Notes under the pieces: model-generated
The model's database searches: none
Seen by the model: the letters and a program-made list of their open reading frames with translations, nothing else
What the model was told of the DNA's origin: nothing
Virus record (IMG/VR): IMGVR_UViG_3300010403_000026
Location: 1-56,716 of that record
DNA length: 56,716 nt
From: a virus
Direction: 5' to 3' (one strand)
Shown: in pieces, positions 8,790 through 16,884 of the stretch
Numbering within the stretch: position 1 is the stretch's first letter
How the letters are laid out: each line of letters begins with the position of its first letter
Translations under genes and position numbers: made by a program

Positions 8790-9446
8790 TCACGTCGAGG
8801 GAAACATATCGCCCGATGGCACGGAAAGGGCCTCTTCGAGAGGCCATCCGTTTCTCAGTCTTGCGCCAAGGGTCCCTTGCTTTATTCCAAGCCGCTCAGC
8901 CCATTCGGCAAGGCAGGCTGTTTGACCCATAAAAGTAATCATTTTGTTGCTGCGTCGGTTTCGACAGTTATCTTTTCTCGTTATCCACTGACAATTTTCT
9001 GGCGTGTAGTCTCCGCCGTTGTCCTTCCGGTCTATCTCGTGGTCTTCCGTTGGAGGCTTACCCATGTCGGCTAGGAAATTTTGAAATCCAGTTCCCTTCT
9101 CCAGCCACCGATCACAGACCTTGATTCCTCGACCGCCGTAATTCTCATAATACTTCTGCGCTGGGTAGTAGCACCTTTTCCTCATCGACAGCCATATTTT
9201 GTAAATTCGCGAACTAGACATTCCGTGGGTTTTTGTTGGCCCTATTCCAACGGCGGCGCACCCGCAACTTTTTGAATGTCCGCTCCGAAGGTTACAGGTT
9301 CCAATTACTCTCTCGGTTCCACAGTCGCATCGACAAAGCCATTGAGAAATCTTCGCCTTTCTTTTGCCGACCTCTTTTATGCCAGCCAAACAAATAACTG
9401 TCCAAAGACCAAATCTCAGTCCGGCGATGTTTTTTAGTCTGCTCAT
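8790..9446 (-). CDS. HNH homing endonuclease at the 3' end of the 385-aa gene
   Basis: A 218-aa protein from the ATG at 9446 (MSRLKNIAGLRFGLWTV). It has the N-terminal zinc ribbon (CRCDCG, SCGC), the HNH core (RCYYP, YGGRGIKVCDRW, F-NFLADMG, EIDRKDNGGDYTPENCQW) and the tail WPLEEALSVP. It is a relative of the nuclease at 5539-6174. The last residues (PSGDMFPST) may be read from the native 3' end of the upstream gene, whose present end is PSGPDVD. A strong promoter lies directly before it; no clear ribosome site is present, so a leaderless message is possible. Confidence 0.9.
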   Translation of the reverse strand: MSRLKNIAGLRFGLWTVICLAGIKEVGKRKAKISQWLCRCDCGTERVIGTCNLRSGHSKSCGCAAVGIGPTKTHGMSSSRIYKIWLSMRKRCYYPAQKYYENYGGRGIKVCDRWLEKGTGFQNFLADMGKPPTEDHEIDRKDNGGDYTPENCQWITRKDNCRNRRSNKMITFMGQTACLAEWAERLGIKQGTLGARLRNGWPLEEALSVPSGDMFPST

Positions 9447-9453
9447 GCCGCTT

Positions 9454-9482
9454 ATTGTAAGCGAAATTAGCAGAGGTGCCAA
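9454..9482 (-). promoter_or_regulatory. Sigma70-type promoter for the HNH gene
   Basis: On the minus strand TTGGCA and TACAAT are separated by 17 nt. The -10 box ends 7 nt before the HNH start ATG, so transcription would begin at about the start codon. The promoter lies between the stop of the 385-aa gene and the endonuclease. Confidence 0.6.
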
Positions 9483-9484
9483 CA

Positions 9485-10642
9485 CTAGTCTACATCTGGT
9501 CCTGATGGCATGTCACTGAATCGAAGCCGGTAAGCCACCATCCCGCCCGCGACCCGCAAGGACATCGACCGCGAGTCCGCCTCACGGGCGCGAGCGTAGG
9601 ACAACTGGTAATCGGAGTCTTCCACGTTCAACGCCTTCATGCGCTTGTAGGAGCGGAGTTGTCGTTCGCACTCCCTCCAGAACGCGGTCATGAACGCCCC
9701 TTCTTCGAGGTCCATGGGGTCGCTGATGCGGTACTTGACGTTCGTCAGTGTTTCGGGGAGAACTTCATCGACTTCCAAGGCACCAGCCGCGCTCACGCTC
9801 GTCACGACCCGCTCGTAAGCATACGGATAAGCGCCCTCTCGTCCCGTGGGGGCGTACTTCTCACCTGTGGCGGCGAAGCGGATCACGGCCCCGATATGCT
9901 TCGAGGCCCACGCGGTCGATGACCCGGAGACCGAGGCGGACCCGTTGCTGACCGACACAACACCGGACGAGTAGTCCATGATGTTCAACTGGCGCGGTCG
10001 TCGATGGTAGATGAAGTCAAACGAGTAGGCTTGATCGGGCCGTGGGTGAAAGCGGCAGGCGAGAACCCCGAAGTAGTTCGGGTCCGCCGTGACGGCAAAC
10101 CGAGAAGGCTTGGCTGGACCGGCCCGCAACTGCTGGGGGGATAGCCAGTCCGAGTTCGTGACCTGAAGGACCAGTTGGCCTCCCGTCAGCTCCAGCATGT
10201 CGAAGCCTTTGAGGTAGTCACAGGGCATCGGGAAGGTGTCGCGGTAGATTTCAAAACTGGTTGCGGTCGCGATGTCCTCTCCTGGGTTCGACGATTGGGA
10301 GAGGACGAGGACCGTCGCGCTTGTTCGAGAAGCAACCTCGTAGGGAATCTGATTGATAATGACCGACCCGTAAGCCGCCCAGGTAGGCCACGTCCCTCCG
10401 GAGAGCGTCAGTTCCCTCGTGGAGTTGACGTAAGTCACCGTCCCGGTGTCGTATGGTTCCGAGGTGGTGATCCGGTGCCGCGCGAAGTAGTACGACCAGT
10501 CGTGAGAAGACGTGAATTCCCGGTAGCCATTGACGACCGCTCTCTGGGCGTCGGTGAGGGTCCGCTGCTGGGCGTCACCACCCGCGTAGTCGATGAGATA
10601 GCTCACCGCGTCGTGGTACGTCGTTAATTGGATGACCGACAT
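9485..10642 (-). CDS. Head-tail adaptor or tail-tube-type protein
   Basis: A 385-aa protein starting MSVIQLTTYHDAVSYLIDYAG. The first 60 residues are helical, as in head-completion or adaptor proteins, followed by beta-rich parts with aromatic-rich strands (residues 140-280) and a helical C-terminal part (MTAFWRECERQLRSYKRMKA). Similar proteins in short-tailed phages sit between connector and tail genes, which fits its position. The last codons before the TAG use AT-richer synonyms (AGT, TCA, GGA, GTA) and may be a recoded 3' end brought by the following HNH element. Confidence 0.65.
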   Translation of the reverse strand: MSVIQLTTYHDAVSYLIDYAGGDAQQRTLTDAQRAVVNGYREFTSSHDWSYYFARHRITTSEPYDTGTVTYVNSTRELTLSGGTWPTWAAYGSVIINQIPYEVASRTSATVLVLSQSSNPGEDIATATSFEIYRDTFPMPCDYLKGFDMLELTGGQLVLQVTNSDWLSPQQLRAGPAKPSRFAVTADPNYFGVLACRFHPRPDQAYSFDFIYHRRPRQLNIMDYSSGVVSVSNGSASVSGSSTAWASKHIGAVIRFAATGEKYAPTGREGAYPYAYERVVTSVSAAGALEVDEVLPETLTNVKYRISDPMDLEEGAFMTAFWRECERQLRSYKRMKALNVEDSDYQLSYARAREADSRSMSLRVAGGMVAYRLRFSDMPSGPDVD

Positions 10643-10677
10643 GGCGGCATCTTACCGGAAGGTTGAGGAAAATACCA

Positions 10678-10851
10678 TCAGTTTGGCTCGTCTGCTCTGG
10701 GTCTGTAGGAACAAGCCGCGTCGGCCCTCATGGGCACATAGGGCAGAATGGGGGCCTGAATCTCATCGGCGTCCACCTGAACTCCGTCGAAGAAGAACTG
10801 TCCGTCCCCTTCATCGGTGATCTGGACTCCATCGGCAAACCAGACTCTCAT
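10678..10851 (-). CDS. Small virion-region protein
   Basis: 57 aa, start MRVWFADGVQITDEGDGQFF, overlapping the stop of the preceding 437-aa gene by 4 nt (ATGA), which supports the start. The protein is acidic in its first half. Function unknown; a structural accessory role is likely from position. Confidence 0.6.
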   Translation of the reverse strand: MRVWFADGVQITDEGDGQFFFDGVQVDADEIQAPILPYVPMRADAACSYRPRADEPN

Positions 10852-12161
10852 AAGACGGCCACCTTTGGATCGACGTAACACACGCTGGAAGGTTTGGCGA
10901 AGTTGAAGTGGACCAGCACAACCCCGGCCATCGTCGGGTTGATCTGCACCTGAATGACCTGTTTCGACCCCACTCCGCTTCCGTTCCAGACTGAAGTAGA
11001 ATCCACCGGCCACGCTTCGGGGGTGGCGAGAGGATCGCAGCGAAGACTCTGGTATCTGAACTGCGCGGTGGGGGACACGGCTTCGCTTGGCGACAGGACT
11101 TCTGGCCAGAATTCGTCATCGTTCAACAGCGCTCCACCGGCGACGTAGAAGGTCAACGTCTGCTCTCCGGCTTCCACAAACCGGGCGATCTGTGGAGTTT
11201 CAAACATCAGGACTGAGTTGTTCGCGTTGCTGGTGCTGGCGATCTCCCACGAGTAGGGGTTGGCCTGCTCGCCATCCCACGCTCCCCCGGTTCGATAAAC
11301 GCTGGTCAGCGCCCTCAGCGTGCCAGCACCGTCTGCTTCAACATTTGGCCGCAGGTGAGGGGCCGTCAGCGTTCCGGAAACAAACCCATCGAGGTTGATC
11401 CGGTTCCCCATGTTGGTCGGCACTGTACCGGCGTTGAAGATATTCGTGTACGCGCAGCCCTCGCAGCCGTCGAAGCGATATATCCCTGAGATGTTGGTGC
11501 TGGCGGTGAAGAGATTAGTGACAGTCCCGCTGAACTTGACTCCGCGAAACACCGCTGATCCCGTTGTCGATTGCGATGCCCCGATCAGGTTCGTTTGAGT
11601 CGAACGACAGGTATAGGTTCCTCCCGTCCAGTTGAAGATCGTCGTCGCGGTGTTGAGGAATGGGCCGAAATTGACAGTCGCCGCCGAGGCCCCGGAGAAG
11701 TTGACGCTGGTGTTGATGAAGTCGATGCGGTTTCTGGATGTTGCTGACGTGAAGTCGATTCCCGTTGCCCCAGTTACGGTCAGCGTGCAATTCTCGTATC
11801 GTTGATACCCGGAGTTCGGAGGAGACAGTCGAAGGTTGGCCCCGGAGGTCGCGAACGTGATCCCGTAGGCGAACAAGCTCCCCTGCGGGCCGGTGTTGGT
11901 CACGTTCCAGTTGAAGACAGCACCGCTCGCCAGTGCATCACCGGCGTCCTTGTCCACGCAGATCAACCGGACAGGATTAGAGAAAGTGCCGTTCGACCAG
12001 TTGATGTTCGCCCCGTTGTTGGCCCCGCTGTGAGTCTTGTGGACCTTCACCACGTCCCCGGCCGCGACCCCGTTCGACGAGGCCTCACTCGTCCAGGCGT
12101 TGGCCCAGCTTGTGCCGTCGTTCGCGCCGACGGCCCCGGAGAAGACGAACTTGGTTGCCAC
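10848..12161 (-). CDS. Beta-helix-like virion protein
   Basis: A 437-aa protein starting MATKFVFSGAVGANDGTSWANAW. The opening and the following Asn, Gly and Ser-rich strands (residues 20-290, with repeated patterns such as VFNWNVTNT, INTSVNFSGA and TIFNWTGGTYTC) resemble right-handed beta-helix proteins of pectate-lyase fold, common in phage fibres and host-surface enzymes. A C-terminal part of about 140 residues looks like a beta sandwich. It may bind or cleave surface sugar, but no catalytic residues can be named with confidence. Confidence 0.68.
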   Translation of the reverse strand: MATKFVFSGAVGANDGTSWANAWTSEASSNGVAAGDVVKVHKTHSGANNGANINWSNGTFSNPVRLICVDKDAGDALASGAVFNWNVTNTGPQGSLFAYGITFATSGANLRLSPPNSGYQRYENCTLTVTGATGIDFTSATSRNRIDFINTSVNFSGASAATVNFGPFLNTATTIFNWTGGTYTCRSTQTNLIGASQSTTGSAVFRGVKFSGTVTNLFTASTNISGIYRFDGCEGCAYTNIFNAGTVPTNMGNRINLDGFVSGTLTAPHLRPNVEADGAGTLRALTSVYRTGGAWDGEQANPYSWEIASTSNANNSVLMFETPQIARFVEAGEQTLTFYVAGGALLNDDEFWPEVLSPSEAVSPTAQFRYQSLRCDPLATPEAWPVDSTSVWNGSGVGSKQVIQVQINPTMAGVVLVHFNFAKPSSVCYVDPKVAVL

Positions 12162-12168
12162 CTATGCC

Positions 12169-12453
12169 TCACGCCGGGGTCGTATCGACCAGTGGAAGAA
12201 GCCACGAATCGCGCGGAGCTGCGCCGACGGGCGCGTTTTCGTTGAAGCTCTTGAAGTCTGCGGTGTAGTTCATGATCCCGGTGATCTCGCCCGTTGTCGA
12301 TGCCGGGGTGTCAACGAAGAACTGGCTCCCGTTGACTTCCTGCAAAAACATCGCCCTGAGCCTCGCTCCTTCTTCTCTGAGATTCTGGATCGACTTGGCG
12401 AAGTTCTGGCAGCGTTCGTGGAAGTTGCGGTTCTTGTCGAGTGAAAAAGCCAT
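12169..12453 (-). CDS. Small virion-region protein
   Basis: About 94 aa starting MAFSLDKNRNFHERCQNFAKS, with AGGAG six bases before the ATG at 12453; a second ATG at 12459 overlaps the previous stop. The first 45 residues form an amphipathic helix. The family is not recognised. Confidence 0.6.
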   Translation of the reverse strand: MAFSLDKNRNFHERCQNFAKSIQNLREEGARLRAMFLQEVNGSQFFVDTPASTTGEITGIMNYTADFKSFNENAPVGAAPRDSWLLPLVDTTPA

Positions 12454-12455
12454 GC

Positions 12456-13649
12456 TCATCTCCTGATATTCGGTTCGTCGGGCTTGGGTCGATTCGTGCA
12501 GGAGCTATCAATCCTGAAGCGTGCCGTCCCGCACCCCTGGTCGTCCCGTGGACGGTCCGTGCAGCCCTCGTCGGACCTCTTTGGTCTATAGGGGGATGGT
12601 GGTTCAGGAAGAGGCGGAGGCGCGACGTAGGGAACCTGCCACTCCTCGGCTTCGTGGATAGTGGTCCGCCACGAAATCTGCTGCCTGCGGTCAAGCCACG
12701 GGTACTCCTCGTCGATCCGGACTGACTTCAGTGAAGACCCGATCTCGTCGTCGAGGGATGGCCGGTTTGTCCACCTCACGCTCTGGACTTGCGCGATCCA
12801 GTATTCATCCTCCACCCGAAGAGTCTTGTGCAGCCCGTCCTCATCGGAAACGACCCGGTTCGTCCAAGTGATTTTCTGCTGAAGAGTAAGGTGGTGCAGT
12901 TCGTCTTCGAGCGGGAACCCTTTAGCGCGGGCGTCTTCGTCCTGGAAGGCCCGTGAGGTCCAGACGATCTTCTCCGTCTGGGCCGTCCAGTGATACTCCT
13001 CTTCGTAGCGGTTGACGGCCACGATCCGGATCACGTCGTCGTCGAGATAGACGCCCTTGAGCCAGGGTTGCGCCTGCTGAACTGACTGGTAGCCTTCCTC
13101 GTTCTCAAGGAAGAAATTCTTCAGGTTCGCCGAGGAGTCTTCGTCGGTGAAGAGCGTCTTAGTCCACGGGTTCGACTGGACTTTGAACTCAGGGAGGAAG
13201 TCCTCTTCGGTGATCCCGAATCCAGCCACCCCTTTGGACTTCGCGAATTCCTCCTCGTCCACAACGACCGTGATCTTCCACGGGACCGACTGTTTGACGG
13301 ACTGATAGCCACCCTCTTCCTCGCGGAAGAAGTTCTTCAGACTGGTGGAGATTTCGTCGTCAAGGGCCGGGCGCGAGAGCCACGGATTGAACTGAAGGCC
13401 GGACTGGTAGCCGCCTTCCTCTTCGGAGTAGAAGTTCTTGGGGTTCGGTTCGGGGTCTTCGTCCTGAACGGCGGGAAGGGGATTTGGTGGCTGTCCCAGC
13501 CACGAGATCAGTTGTCGTTGCTGGTTCCACGGAAAGGAGGGGAAGCCTTCTTCCTGTTCGAGAAAGAAGTTCTTCGCCCCAGCAAGCTCCTCATCGGTCG
13601 GCAGGGAGAGATATTTATTCCTGCCGTCTGAGGTGATGAGGATTTCCAC
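12456..13649 (-). CDS. Acidic repeat protein, about nine 33-aa repeats
   Basis: A 397-aa protein. From about residue 18 to 345 it consists of about nine repeats that start with a D-D/E-E cluster and end in PW or VW plus a short strand. The best conserved ones read LKNFF-EEEGGYQS--Q--PW. Strongly acidic edges alternate with aromatic residues. The last 40 residues contain a second, shorter repeat built on RP-DDEGC. The function is unknown; the repeated fold suggests a fibre or scaffold-like filament, possibly a metal-binding one. The gene lies in the virion block. Confidence 0.72.
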   Translation of the reverse strand: MEILITSDGRNKYLSLPTDEELAGAKNFFLEQEEGFPSFPWNQQRQLISWLGQPPNPLPAVQDEDPEPNPKNFYSEEEGGYQSGLQFNPWLSRPALDDEISTSLKNFFREEEGGYQSVKQSVPWKITVVVDEEEFAKSKGVAGFGITEEDFLPEFKVQSNPWTKTLFTDEDSSANLKNFFLENEEGYQSVQQAQPWLKGVYLDDDVIRIVAVNRYEEEYHWTAQTEKIVWTSRAFQDEDARAKGFPLEDELHHLTLQQKITWTNRVVSDEDGLHKTLRVEDEYWIAQVQSVRWTNRPSLDDEIGSSLKSVRIDEEYPWLDRRQQISWRTTIHEAEEWQVPYVAPPPLPEPPSPYRPKRSDEGCTDRPRDDQGCGTARFRIDSSCTNRPKPDEPNIRR

Positions 13650-13657
13650 GTTTCACC

Positions 13658-13912
13658 CTATTCGGGCTTCGACGGGTCTTTCCCCACCAGCCCATCAGCC
13701 TCGATGTGTTCCAGGACGGCTTTCAGGAGATCGACCTTGAGCATCGGGTCCGTGAAGTGGATGCCGCACCCATCGGCATCCATCAGGCTCCGATGGCGGA
13801 CGTGATTGGTTGCCGCCCCGGTGTCGTGCATGTTGTAGAGAATGCCGACGAGGAAGATTTCGTCTCGATAAAGCCGCCACCCCTCGGTGGTGGCTTCGTG
13901 GGTGATCTTCAT
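13658..13912 (-). CDS. Small protein next to an HNH insertion
   Basis: 84 aa starting MKITHEATTEGWRLYRDEIF at 13912, two bases after the HNH stop, with AAGG upstream. It contains His, Asp and Cys residues (MDADGCGIHFTDPM) without a clear metal site. Role unknown. Confidence 0.6.
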   Translation of the reverse strand: MKITHEATTEGWRLYRDEIFLVGILYNMHDTGAATNHVRHRSLMDADGCGIHFTDPMLKVDLLKAVLEHIEADGLVGKDPSKPE

Positions 13913-13914
13913 GC

Positions 13915-14445
13915 TCAACCTTCCTGAATCTTCAGCCATCCCCAATGCTCGCCACGATAAATCCGACTTACCTGAGTCTGCCCGATGCCCATCTCGACGG
14001 CGACTTTATCTTGAGACATCCCACTGGCAAGCAGCTTCTTGACTCGAATCACCTGCTCTTCGCTCAACTTATTTTTAGGGTTCTTGGTTCCACGCGAAGT
14101 TTTCCCGTCACGGATTTTATCTTCGCCGTTGTTCTTTTCTCTCGTGCCCCAGCACAGGTTCGACACTCGGTTGTCTTGTTGACCACCAACTCCGTGGCAC
14201 GCTTCCATTCCCTCTGGCCTTGGGCAAACGAAGGCTTCTAGTACAAGAGTGTGAATCATTCTCATCCCGGCAAACGATTCGTTTTTCAAATACGCGCGAT
14301 GGTAGCCTTGAACACTCGGATTCGGAGACAAGATTTTTGGTTTGTCCCTTTTCTTGTTCCGAGAATAGCTTCTGACTCGACCAAGATTCGACACCTCGTA
14401 ATTCGGAAAGCCAACGACCTGACGCCATTCTTCGGCTTCTTGCAT
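13915..14445 (-). CDS. HNH homing endonuclease (NUMOD4 type)
   Basis: 176 aa. The N-terminal NUMOD4 motif (EEWRQVVGFPNYEVSNLGRV) is followed by an HNH core (ACHGVGGQQDNRVSNLCWGT), then a helix-turn-helix tail (KLSEEQVIRVKKLLASGMSQ, then VSRIYRGEHWGWL). This is the classic layout of a free-standing phage homing nuclease. It has its own promoter (14472-14499) and GGAG ribosome site. Its last residues are IQEG-stop, close to the VQEG-stop of the gene upstream, which suggests that the native 3' end of that gene now serves as the end of the nuclease. Confidence 0.92.
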   Translation of the reverse strand: MQEAEEWRQVVGFPNYEVSNLGRVRSYSRNKKRDKPKILSPNPSVQGYHRAYLKNESFAGMRMIHTLVLEAFVCPRPEGMEACHGVGGQQDNRVSNLCWGTREKNNGEDKIRDGKTSRGTKNPKNKLSEEQVIRVKKLLASGMSQDKVAVEMGIGQTQVSRIYRGEHWGWLKIQEG

Positions 14446-14471
14446 AGACGAATCTCCAATTAGATTCGTCT

Positions 14472-14499
14472 ATTGTACAGAAGGCTATCCCTCTGTCAA
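14472..14499 (-). promoter_or_regulatory. Strong sigma70-type promoter for the HNH gene
   Basis: Minus strand TTGACA, 16 nt, TACAAT, just upstream of the HNH start at 14445. The -35 hexamer is consensus and the -10 has one change. It is internal to the element and would drive the nuclease independently of late transcription. Confidence 0.7.
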
Positions 14500-14509
14500 C
14501 TAGATATAT

Positions 14510-15043
14510 CTAACCTTCTTGCACGTCCAATTCATGCTCGAACGACAGAGAGACAGTCGGGGACGAGGAGAACAGGTCCGCCGACTTGTTGGCCCCACCG
14601 TCCAGCGAGGGAACGTCATCCGGATTCGCCGCCACCCACCCGCCCGGACCCGAAGCCCCGCAACCCGCGAAGCCGACGATGTTCGGTCCGCCTGTCCCGG
14701 AGGTGATGGTCCCGGCTGCGACGGTCGCCATCCCAGCGGTCGAGACCGCTGCGGGAGCCAGATTGTGTTTGGGTGCTGGAGTCACCGATGTCCCGCCGAC
14801 CGTCGTGGAGCTGGTGGAAGTCCAGTGTTTCAAGCGGTTGACGATGCCGGACAGGGCCGTCAGACCAGCGCCTTTGCCCTGAATACGCAGAGCAAGGACG
14901 GTGGAAACGCGGGAGGCTCCCGGTTTCAGGAACGCAAAGTCGTTTTCCGTGTTGGCGGTGCCGTTGGTGGTGAGATTTTCAAGCGCCTGAGCGCCAGACT
15001 TGCTGTTAAGAGCATAGACGAATGGGATAAAGCACCTCGTCAT
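14510..15043 (-). CDS. Virion-region protein, Gly/Thr/Ser-rich
   Basis: A 177-aa protein starting MTRCFIPFVYALNSKSGAQA. The middle is Gly, Ser, Thr and Ala-rich with few helices, like a decoration or tail part. It ends SFEHELDVQEG-TAG. The last 15 codons may be a recoded end supplied by the HNH insertion that follows. Family not recognised. Confidence 0.62.
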   Translation of the reverse strand: MTRCFIPFVYALNSKSGAQALENLTTNGTANTENDFAFLKPGASRVSTVLALRIQGKGAGLTALSGIVNRLKHWTSTSSTTVGGTSVTPAPKHNLAPAAVSTAGMATVAAGTITSGTGGPNIVGFAGCGASGPGGWVAANPDDVPSLDGGANKSADLFSSSPTVSLSFEHELDVQEG

Positions 15044-15099
15044 GGGCGACGGCGGGCTGCACGTAGCTTACAAACAAATCACTTTGGATGCCAAGCCTT

Positions 15100-16470
15100 T
15101 TACCTGTTCTGCGGGTCGTTTTCCGGGACCAGAGGAGCTTCCTGCGGGACCGGCCACTGGAACCACTCTCCGTAGGAACCTGAATTCTGTTCGTCGGAAG
15201 CCTTGTTCCCCCACGGTTGGGAATTCGTGAAGGCAATTTGCCCCCAGTGGTCGCAGACCACCGCGCGGGTGGCGAAGACCCTAAGATCGAGCTGGTTCAA
15301 CAAGTGGGAGAAGAACCAGTCCTCCGATACCGTCTGGGTGACGAACATCCCATCTGGCCTTCTGAGGATGCGACTCCGGTTGTCAAACCACACCTTCTCG
15401 ACCCACGGCTTCGTGAAATCCGCGATCCAAAGACCGGAGGAGATCAACAGGTCTCGGCCGGGGAAGTTCTTCTTCGAGAACGTGTCCACCGGAAGACCAT
15501 AGACCTCACGCATCGTCAAGCGCCTGACGGCCCCGGTCTTCCGGTCCATCAAGGCCGTCGAGGTATAGCCATCCGTGTCCTTGATGGGCAGCACGACCGC
15601 CAGCACGTCGGCTTTGTGTTTCCGCATCAAATCCACCATCTGGTCCAGCCAGAACCCATAGGGCGTCACGTCATGGTGGATCATCGCGTAGTGCGTCCAC
15701 CCCAGAGTCCTCTGGTTCAGAGCTTCGCACCACGAATCGTTGAAGTTCTTGATGTGGAACGGCCCGCCCATCGGGAACTTCACGTACCCATTCTCGCTGT
15801 CGGGTCCGACCCCTTGGTCGTAGCCTTGAATGACTTGCCCGATGAAGGACTGGTAGAAGGGCAGCGAGAGGTAGATTTGAGCGCCTTTCTCCTGACGGAG
15901 TTTCAGTGGCGCTGGCTCCGGAGCGCACCTTCCGAGGACCATCAGGCCGTTGTTGTTCTTGAAGTCAGCCCGGACCTCGAAGGTGCCTCTTTGAAGGAAC
16001 TCCTCGACGGCAGGCAGCAGTCCTTTGTGACCGGGGGATTCACCGATTTCCCCACAGGCCACGGTGTCGTGCAGGACGATGAACTGCCGGACCTTCGGAG
16101 AGTGCTTCTCGAATTCGCTTTTCAACTGCTCGTAGACGTGCCAGGTGTCGATGAAGAGCACGTCTGTTTCCTCGATCTCGACTTCGAGGACGTTCTTCTG
16201 GTGGAAGGCCATCTCCGGGTGACGCGCTTGAAGTTCCCGGCATTGAGGGGATTCCATGAGGTCGTAGCAGACCAGCTTCTTGGGCTTCCCCGCCAGAAAC
16301 CCGATGGTCGAGACGCATAGCCTCGTCCCCATCTCGGTGACGTGCCGGTCTTTTGCGAGCGCGTAGAGGGTGGGAAGGTGCTCGTTGATGTCCGAGGGGA
16401 CTTCGCAGCACATCTTGTAGGATTCTTCGATGGTGCCGTCGAGCATCACCTGTTCGAGCATGGGCGACAT
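15100..16470 (-). CDS. Methyltransferase-glycosyltransferase fusion
   Basis: A 456-aa protein. The N-terminal part (residues 1-200) looks like a class I SAM-dependent methyltransferase of the cephalosporin-hydroxylase/CmcI-like type: VTEMGTR, DLMES, FIDTWHVYEQLKSE and FIVLHD are placed as expected. The C-terminal part (from about 205) has a GT-A-type pattern, with an opening strand QIYLSLPFYQSF, then LGWTHYAMIHHDVTPYG near an expected metal or donor site, and EDWFFSHLL near the C-terminus. It probably adds a sugar, perhaps then methylated, to a virion protein or a host surface. It lies within the virion gene block. Confidence 0.7.
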   Translation of the reverse strand: MSPMLEQVMLDGTIEESYKMCCEVPSDINEHLPTLYALAKDRHVTEMGTRLCVSTIGFLAGKPKKLVCYDLMESPQCRELQARHPEMAFHQKNVLEVEIEETDVLFIDTWHVYEQLKSEFEKHSPKVRQFIVLHDTVACGEIGESPGHKGLLPAVEEFLQRGTFEVRADFKNNNGLMVLGRCAPEPAPLKLRQEKGAQIYLSLPFYQSFIGQVIQGYDQGVGPDSENGYVKFPMGGPFHIKNFNDSWCEALNQRTLGWTHYAMIHHDVTPYGFWLDQMVDLMRKHKADVLAVVLPIKDTDGYTSTALMDRKTGAVRRLTMREVYGLPVDTFSKKNFPGRDLLISSGLWIADFTKPWVEKVWFDNRSRILRRPDGMFVTQTVSEDWFFSHLLNQLDLRVFATRAVVCDHWGQIAFTNSQPWGNKASDEQNSGSYGEWFQWPVPQEAPLVPENDPQNR

Positions 16471-16473
16471 TCT

Positions 16474-16884
16474 TCATCCTTTCGGTCGGTGGTCGTGAGA
16501 AGGGAATGGGGAATCGTTCAACAGAGCCATGAGTTCAGGTCCAAGGGTATTGTCCTCAAGGGCGCGGGCGATGTTCTCGACTGTCCCTCCTCCGGGGCCG
16601 AAGCGCTTCTCCAGTTCAAACGCCACGTCCTTGACGAACTCCTCATCGGGCTGCACCCACGTATTGGCGATGGTCCCGTGGGTCTCAAAGCACTTGGCGC
16701 AGAGGAAGAACGAGAAGGTGGTGTTCTCCCTTGGAACGTGGCCCCAGAATTTACCGCAGTTCGCGCAGTAGATTTTCTCGGCCTCAATCCGGACCGTCCC
16801 CCCACCGGGGAGCCGCCACTGGACCATCTCGGTCCCGATCTTGTGGTGCTTGAGTCGTGAATCAGGAAGGACGAGTTCGCTCAC
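16474..16884 (-). CDS. Zinc-ribbon protein
   Basis: 136 aa. Residues 38-68 hold CANCG and CAKC in the order CxxC...CxxC, a likely zinc ribbon; a helical part follows (FVKDVAFELEKRFGPGGG). It overlaps the LamG gene by 4 nt. The role is unknown; it could be part of the glycosylation module around it, given the position between two such genes. Confidence 0.62.
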   Translation of the reverse strand: MSELVLPDSRLKHHKIGTEMVQWRLPGGGTVRIEAEKIYCANCGKFWGHVPRENTTFSFFLCAKCFETHGTIANTWVQPDEEFVKDVAFELEKRFGPGGGTVENIARALEDNTLGPELMALLNDSPFPSHDHRPKG

